Part shown: positions 6,818 to 10,828 of the stretch, piece by piece | Numbering within the stretch: the first letter of the stretch is position 1 | How the letters are laid out: each line of letters opens with the position of its first letter | Position numbers and translations under genes: made by a program | Source: Desulforamulus profundi | GTDB lineage: Bacteria; Bacillota_B; Desulfotomaculia; Desulfotomaculales; Desulfotomaculaceae | Length of the DNA stretch: 10,828 nt | Direction of reading: 5' to 3' | NCBI RefSeq assembly: GCF_002607855.1 | Contig: NZ_AWQQ01000007.1 | Location: forward strand, 55,323-66,150 | Notes under the pieces: model-generated | The model's database searches: none | Told to the model about the DNA's origin: nothing | What the model saw: only the letters and a program-made list of their open reading frames with translations

Positions 6818-8497
6818 CTAGTTTGTCTTTTTATCCACTTCCATGATAATGGGCATTATCATAGGTTTGCGCCTGGTCTTTTCGTATAAAAACTTACCCA
6901 GGGCCCCTTTAATCTCCTGTTTAATATAGGCCCAGCCGCAGTTCCCCTGACCGGTACACTTATCAAGGGCAGCGTTTACTTTCCTCCGAGCCTCTTCCAT
7001 TAAGGCCTCCGACTCCCGAACGTAAACAAAGCCCCGGGACACGATATCTGGCCCTGCCAATACCTGGTGGGTCTGTTTATCCATCGTTACTACCACAATT
7101 AATATGCCCTCCTGGGCCATCTCCTTACGATCCCGCAGTACGATGTTGCCTACGTCACCGACCCCCAGGCCATCTACCAGCACTCTACCGGCGGGGACGC
7201 GCCCGGCCAGCCTGCCGGAGCGGCGGGTAAAGGTAAAGACCTGGCCGATTTCCCCTATAAAGATATTCTCTCCGGGGATGCCCAGCTGTTGGGCCAGCTC
7301 TGCATGTTTCTTTAGCATGCGGTATTCACCGTGCACCGGGATAAAATATTTAGGTCGCAAGAGGTTTAACATTAGCTTCAGTTCTTCCTGGCTGGGGTGG
7401 CCGGAAACGTGGATATCGGAGCTGCCTTCGTAAATTACTTTGGCTCCCAGCTTAAAGAGTTGGTTAATGATGCGGGATACCAGTTTTTCATTACCGGGAA
7501 TGGGTGTGGCTGAGATAATTACTGTATCCCCCGGCATCACCTCTACTTGCCGGTGATCCCCGTGTGCCATACGGGTTAAAGCAGACATCGGTTCCCCCTG
7601 GCTGCCGGTGGTAAGAATCACAACCTGGTTCTTGGGCAGCCTGTCCACCTCGTCCAGGTCAATCAACATCCCCTCGGGAATATGCAGGTAGCCCAGTTCG
7701 CTGGCCACCGCCAACACGTTCACCATACTGCGCCCAGCCACTGCCACGTAGCGTTCGTATTTATGGGCCGTTAAAATGGCCTGCTGCAGCCGGTGGATGT
7801 TGGAAGCAAAGGAGGCAATGATAATTCGCTCTTTTGCTTCCAGGAAATACTGTTCAAAGGACCTGCCCACCAGCCGCTCCGACAGGGTGTAACCCTCCCG
7901 CTCCGCATTAGTGCTGTCGGACAGCATCACCAGTACCTCCTGCTCCCCCAGAGAGGCAAATTTGTGCAGGTCTATAACATCTCCGTCCACCGGTGTATGG
8001 TCGATTTTAAAATCCCCCGTATGCACCACTGTCCCCAGCGGAGTGTGGATGGCCAGGGCCATTGCGTCAGGGATGCTGTGGGAGACCCGGATAAATTCCA
8101 CTTTGAATGGGCCGATTTCCACTTTATCCCGGGGTTTCACCGGCAGCAAGGTTGACTGACCATCCATATGATGCTCCTTCAACTTACGATCCACCAACCC
8201 CAGGGCCAACCTGGAGCCGTACACCGGAACATTGATTTGTTTCAGGAAATAAGGTAGCCCCCCAATATGGTCTTCGTGACCGTGGGTCAACAGTACTGCC
8301 TGCACTTTGTCCCGGTTTTCCACCAGGTAGGTATAGTCAGGTAGAACAATATCAATGCCCATCATTTCCTCCCCTGGAAAGGCCAGTCCACAATCAATTA
8401 ATATAATGTGTTCGCCATATCTAATGGCTGTCATGTTCTTACCAATTTCCCCCAGACCACCCAGGGGAATAACTTGTATAGTAGGTTCCTTTGCCAA
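6818..8497 (-). CDS. rnj: ribonuclease J
   Basis: A 559-residue, full-length RNase J: a metallo-beta-lactamase/beta-CASP endo- and 5'-exoribonuclease that matures and degrades RNA in the cytoplasm. The N-terminal PLGGLGEIGKNM is typical. Zinc ligands lie in HGHEDH (residues 72-77), VSHSIPDA (H140) and HTGDFK (D162). The beta-CASP domain shows SDSTNAE, ASFASNIHRLQQ and GSQGEPMSAL, then HVSGHPSQEEL (H363) and PVHGEY (H389). The C-terminal domain ends in a basic KTRRKPM region. The TTG start at 8497 is fixed by AGGAGGTG five bases upstream and by family alignment at MAKEPTIQVIPLGG. It has its own sigma-A promoter and appears monocistronic. J1 and J2 paralogues cannot be separated here. Everything looks intact, in contrast to its neighbours, which suggests the core-genome anchor of the window. 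Confidence 0.95.
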   Translation of the reverse strand: MAKEPTIQVIPLGGLGEIGKNMTAIRYGEHIILIDCGLAFPGEEMMGIDIVLPDYTYLVENRDKVQAVLLTHGHEDHIGGLPYFLKQINVPVYGSRLALGLVDRKLKEHHMDGQSTLLPVKPRDKVEIGPFKVEFIRVSHSIPDAMALAIHTPLGTVVHTGDFKIDHTPVDGDVIDLHKFASLGEQEVLVMLSDSTNAEREGYTLSERLVGRSFEQYFLEAKERIIIASFASNIHRLQQAILTAHKYERYVAVAGRSMVNVLAVASELGYLHIPEGMLIDLDEVDRLPKNQVVILTTGSQGEPMSALTRMAHGDHRQVEVMPGDTVIISATPIPGNEKLVSRIINQLFKLGAKVIYEGSSDIHVSGHPSQEELKLMLNLLRPKYFIPVHGEYRMLKKHAELAQQLGIPGENIFIGEIGQVFTFTRRSGRLAGRVPAGRVLVDGLGVGDVGNIVLRDRKEMAQEGILIVVVTMDKQTHQVLAGPDIVSRGFVYVRESEALMEEARRKVNAALDKCTGQGNCGWAYIKQEIKGALGKFLYEKTRRKPMIMPIIMEVDKKTN

Positions 8498-8568
8498 TAG
8501 AACACCTCCTGTTGAAAGTATGCTGATTATAATTGTTAGGCGAAAACCGCTCCCTTAATGACCTTTAA

Positions 8569-8597
8569 ATTATACTGCGAGTTTGTTATAAAGGCAA
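8569..8597 (-). promoter_or_regulatory. sigma-A promoter of RNase J
   Basis: On the minus strand TTGCCT (8597-8592) and a perfect TATAAT (8574-8569) are separated by 17 bases, 71 bases before the TTG start. The untranslated leader between them contains one copy of the GCGGTTTTCG motif described at 8734-8766. Confidence 0.75.
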
Positions 8598-8733
8598 TTT
8601 ATTCCATAATATTGCTTAATTGGACTTAGGGGTTAGGGTACTCACTTCCCCAAAGGAATTCTGAATGTATTCCCGGCAAGGAATGATCGACCCAAGAGAA
8701 ATTTCAACTACTAAATGGTAATCCAAATTAAAT

Positions 8734-8766
8734 AGCGGTTTTCGATACCCCAGTCGAAAAACCGCT
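8734..8766. repeat. 12-bp stem hairpin with a third arm copy in the RNase J leader
   Basis: AGCGGTTTTCGA (8734-8745) pairs with TCGAAAAACCGCT (8754-8766) with one bulged A and an 8-base loop. An exact 11-base copy of the right-arm type, CGAAAACCGCT, occurs at 8541-8551 between the RNase J promoter and start. On the minus strand the hairpin is followed by ATTTAATTT, so a terminator for an upstream minus-strand gene is one reading; the extra copy in the leader hints at regulation. Confidence 0.45.
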
Positions 8767-8932
8767 CGAAAATCTTAATATTATAAAGGAATGAAAGCAT
8801 ACTGTTTTGCTGATAGTATGGTGGAGGCGGGGCGTACTGTTTTAAAACCAAAACTTACCTGCCGCCGGTTAAAAGAAATAGTCAATCAAAGTATACCAAT
8901 AGCATCTAACCACAGCAAAGGTTATTATTGTT

Positions 8933-8962
8933 CCCACCCCCAACAGGGGTGGGCTTTGATTT
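8933..8962 (+). terminator. intrinsic terminator-like hairpin
   Basis: A perfect 8-bp GC-rich stem, CCCACCCC (8933-8940) with GGGGTGGG (8946-8953), closes a CAACA loop and is followed on the plus strand by CTTTGATTT. No plus-strand gene ends here, so it may be the leftover terminator of a deleted gene. The minus-strand flank is A-rich after the stem and does not fit termination of the YwgA-like gene. Confidence 0.5.
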
Positions 8963-8971
8963 ACATTACAA

Positions 8972-8996
8972 CCGTTCTCCCTCAAAACAAGAACGG
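8972..8996. terminator. weak hairpin downstream of the YwgA-like gene
   Basis: CCGTTCT (8972-8978) and AGAACGG (8990-8996) form a 7-bp stem with an 11-base loop, 69 bases past the stop of the YwgA-like gene. On the minus strand it is followed by TTGT only, so termination would be inefficient. Confidence 0.3.
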
Positions 8997-9064
8997 GCAA
9001 TGCAATGGCCACAACCACTACCTGATGAAAAAAGGGTGATCTCCTACTGGGTAAGGGAAAAATG

Positions 9065-9604
9065 TTAGTTCCGTTTTTTCTCTATAAAGTTAAAGTCTAA
9101 CAGTTTCTTAACAGCATCCTCAATTTCGCTTTCACTAAATTTGTCACCTTTAATGTTTTCAACAGTTTGTACCACCTTAATATGGTTTGCTGTTCCTTCC
9201 TTCTCAATAAGTTCTTTCACAATAAAGTGTACAGTTGAAAGTAACTCTAATTCCATAGGGGTCATGTTACATAAACTTGTTAATACAAAATCCAGTGCCC
9301 CTCTTTCCTTACTACTGAGCGGGATTTCTCCAGCATCATTTAAATATAAATTAAGATATTGAGAGGGCTTAATTATAAGGGAATTACGATATTGCTCCCT
9401 TACTACAACACCATCCATTTCAAGCTTTTGGATATCATTTTCTACTGACGAACAGAATGGACCATAATGGTGAATGCCGTAATTATACCCTAGCTGGAAA
9501 CCCTTTTCTTGTAAGAAGTAGATTAACTTTTGCATTGCCTTTTTTCCAGGGTTTACATATTTGCATATTTCATTAATTACATATATAAGCTTCAATTCTC
9601 TCAT
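9065..9604 (-). CDS. YwgA-like protein (Panacea/DUF4065-related)
   Basis: A 179-residue cytoplasmic protein. Start ATG 9604 is chosen because GGAGGG lies six bases upstream; an earlier ATG at 9628 overlaps the preceding stop but lacks a site of its own. The N-terminal half (VNPGKKAMQKLIYFLQEKG, then YNYGIHHYGPFCSSVENDI) has the KxxLQKLxYFL and YG-F/P-S pattern of YwgA and the related SocA/Panacea antitoxin-like domains. The C-terminal half is helical and ends with a basic KKRN. In Bacillus subtilis ywgA is next to ywfO, an HD-domain phosphohydrolase gene. The same pairing is seen here, with the HD gene immediately upstream. A role as partner or regulator of that enzyme is inference. The gene itself looks intact but its partner is broken. 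Codons are AT-rich compared with RNase J. Confidence 0.75.
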   Translation of the reverse strand: MRELKLIYVINEICKYVNPGKKAMQKLIYFLQEKGFQLGYNYGIHHYGPFCSSVENDIQKLEMDGVVVREQYRNSLIIKPSQYLNLYLNDAGEIPLSSKERGALDFVLTSLCNMTPMELELLSTVHFIVKELIEKEGTANHIKVVQTVENIKGDKFSESEIEDAVKKLLDFNFIEKKRN

Positions 9605-9610
9605 AAAATT

Positions 9611-9616
9611 CCCTCC
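9611..9616 (-). promoter_or_regulatory. ribosome binding site fixing the YwgA-like start
   Basis: GGAGGG on the minus strand, six bases before ATG 9604 and inside the region after the HD gene stop, supports translation from 9604 rather than 9628. Confidence 0.6.
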
Positions 9617-9624
9617 ATTCATAA

Positions 9625-10239
9625 TCATTCACCCAAAGCATCTGATTGTTTCTCATCATATATTTGTTTTGCCCTTTCATAAACTTCTTTTTTAGCGTAT
9701 ATCCGTATGATGTTAATAGGTTTCGTTAAGTTTTGAATTATCTCCGACTCAGACCCGATTGACACTGGAAACGTAGAATTCTTGCGTATCACGGGGATAG
9801 CCTTTTCATCGTCTACTTCTATACGAGAAGGAATTTTATGAGGTAACTTACTGGCAGAGTCTGTGATTATGTTTTCCTTTCCACATTCTCTTTCAATATC
9901 TCTTACTATCATGTTATAGTATCTTTTATCTTTGGTATCAGAGTGTGGTGGAGATTCATCAACTAGACTAATTAAGTCTCTGTTAACTATTCGATGTGCC
10001 CATTCGTTATTTTTTTGTTCTTTGGTCATCATACACCAAATGACATCATCGTTCATTTGTAGATATTGATTAATATCAGCCGGGTATGTTCCACCGGGTA
10101 GAATTTCCTTTAAAAAATTAGTCAGCATAAGGTCAAAAAGTCTTCTTGTTCGATGGAAGTATACTTGCGTAAACATGAAATAGCGAGCAAGTATAAAAGC
10201 TTCTGTTACATGCATACCGCCCTTTTCTATGGCTAACCT
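9625..10239 (-). pseudogene. C-terminal half of an HD-superfamily phosphohydrolase (YwfO/COG1078-like), truncated by an IS
   Basis: About 204 codons of a protein normally near 430 aa. The in-frame sequence RLAIEKGGMHVTEAFILARY followed by FMFTQVYFHRTRRLFDLML is the conserved middle of the COG1078 family (relatives include dNTP triphosphohydrolases). It starts abruptly inside the fold: just upstream come unrelated codons and a stop at 10249-10251. The HD metal-binding motifs lie in the missing N-terminal half, so no enzyme activity is expected from this piece. ATG 10215 is an internal methionine, not a true start. The 3' end is coupled to the YwgA-like gene. The break coincides with the edge of a partial IS1634-type element, so the 5' half may survive beyond the right edge of the window. 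Confidence 0.75.
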
Positions 10240-10828
10240 AGCGTGAGTTTACGAAATAACGATTACAATAACCCCTCAGCCCAGTAACCACAAGACTTTC
10301 AGGGGATAGAAACGTATTACCCCCCGAGGGCATACTTTTTGATGTCTAAAATCTCTAAAACCCTTTTTTCCTCAGGCGTTAATTTGGTTAATGAAAAACA
10401 TTCTCGATCCTTTTTTGACTTGCCTTTCTTGGGGTAAATTGTAATTACCTGTTTTATATTAGATAACATTGACAGCATTTTATTGATACTGATTTTAATG
10501 CCATTATCACTGAGAATACGGTTTAATAAACAGCACAATCTGAGAGCCAGAACACAATAAAATGCATGAACTCTAATTTTTTGGTCAGTCCAGTGATGTA
10601 TTGGACGAAAGCCTAAAAATGTAGTGTTTTTCATTTGTTTAAAGGCATCTTCAATGTGGTATTGCGAACGGTACGTGGAGATTATTTTTTCATTCGGCCA
10701 GCCATGGTTGTCTGTAAATAAAATAGTTTTGCCAAGATAATGTTCCTGAATATATTCTAATTGCTTGATATCCAAGGAAAAATCAAGATGGGCAAAGCCT
10801 TCACGCTCATAGACGTTTGTTTTGAAAA
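10240..10828 (-). mobile_element. partial IS1634-type insertion sequence
   Basis: The inner boundary is placed at about 10240, where the HD-phosphohydrolase reading frame is lost; the other end is outside the window. About 77 non-coding bases separate this edge from the transposase stop. Near the edge is CGTGAGTTTACG, possibly part of the terminal repeat. Exact ends and target duplication cannot be read without the far side. CCCCT/AGGGG (about 10271 and 10301) could form a weak hairpin between edge and transposase. Confidence 0.6.
10317..10826 (-). CDS. IS1634-family DDE transposase, C-terminal part (5' end outside window)
   Basis: The frame enters from the right edge (first readable residues FKTNVYEREGFAHLDFSLD) and ends at TAA 10317-10319, giving about 169 residues of a protein usually over 500. 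The block YRSQYHIEDAFKQMKN holds the third catalytic acid (Glu) and the following Lys of the DDE/YREK-type motif; RPIHHWTDQKIRVHAFYCVL after it is highly typical of IS1634 transposases. The TTG at 10775 is internal. No internal stop is visible in this part, so the element may be recent and complete beyond the window. Confidence 0.85.
   Translation of the reverse strand, partial: FKTNVYEREGFAHLDFSLDIKQLEYIQEHYLGKTILFTDNHGWPNEKIISTYRSQYHIEDAFKQMKNTTFLGFRPIHHWTDQKIRVHAFYCVLALRLCCLLNRILSDNGIKISINKMLSMLSNIKQVITIYPKKGKSKKDRECFSLTKLTPEEKRVLEILDIKKYALGG

Larger units (their letters stand above)
8598..9064. other. gene-poor interval with hairpins
   Basis: About 470 bases between the RNase J promoter and the YwgA-like gene. 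I see no convincing gene. A plus-strand 82-codon frame at 8791-9039 has AAAGGA directly against its ATG, crosses a terminator-like hairpin and resembles nothing. On the minus strand, 8882-8790 gives a short frame ending FKTVRPASTILSAKQYAFIP, which may be the tail of a lost gene but is not recognised. The rest holds the three hairpins listed separately. Confidence 0.5.

Noticed and set aside
7793..8155. Plus-strand frames opposite RNase J
   Set aside because: They mirror the well conserved RNase J frame and show no start signals or family resemblance.
8791..9039. 82-codon plus-strand frame
   Set aside because: The purine run abuts the ATG, the frame crosses a GC-rich hairpin, and the product resembles nothing.

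Overview
The window looks like a chromosomal accessory region of an anaerobic, Gram-positive (Clostridia) bacterium, possibly of the Desulfotomaculum/Peptococcaceae type. This rests on strong AGGAGG ribosome binding sites, TTG/GTG starts, an RNase J gene, an ArsR/ACR3 arsenic operon and a tungsten-enzyme-type radical SAM maturase. Genus is inference only; no rRNA or other marker is present.

Layout, left to right. (1) 2-3596, plus strand: the 3' half of jetC (SMC-like ATPase) overlapping jetD (Toprim nuclease subunit). This is the distal end of a type II Wadjet (JetABCD) plasmid-defence operon whose jetA, jetB and jetC 5' end lie off the left edge. JetD ends in an unusual tail that runs into a stretch with imperfect direct repeats, possibly the scar of an insertion-sequence end. 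(2) 3725-6481, plus strand: an arsenic operon with a clear promoter and overlapping palindrome, arsR, an ACR3 arsenite exporter, and a radical SAM/SPASM protein of the tungsten-cofactor oxidoreductase maturase type. The exporter and the maturase each appear to lack one base in a short C or G run. This means either a decaying operon or sequencing errors. (3) 6465-6772, minus strand: a previously unlisted small double-cysteine protein (53 aa) preceded by the broken 3' end of a membrane permease. (4) 6818-8497, minus strand: an intact RNase J with a good sigma-A promoter, probably core genome. (5) 8598-9064: a gene-poor stretch with several hairpins. (6) 9065-10828, minus strand, visibly more AT-rich: a YwgA-like gene coupled to the C-terminal half of an HD-domain phosphohydrolase (YwfO/COG1078 type). 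The missing HD half is replaced by a partial IS1634-type transposase that runs off the right edge.

How the genes work together. JetC and JetD would act with JetA/JetB to detect and cut small circular plasmid DNA. ArsR would repress its own promoter until arsenite or antimonite is present, releasing the ACR3 pump; the radical SAM protein is co-transcribed but its role with arsenic is unknown. The YwfO-YwgA pair is conserved in Bacillus but is broken here. Overall this is an accessory patch around a core RNase J gene, with several signs of gene loss: two frameshifts, one permease remnant, and one IS-truncated gene.
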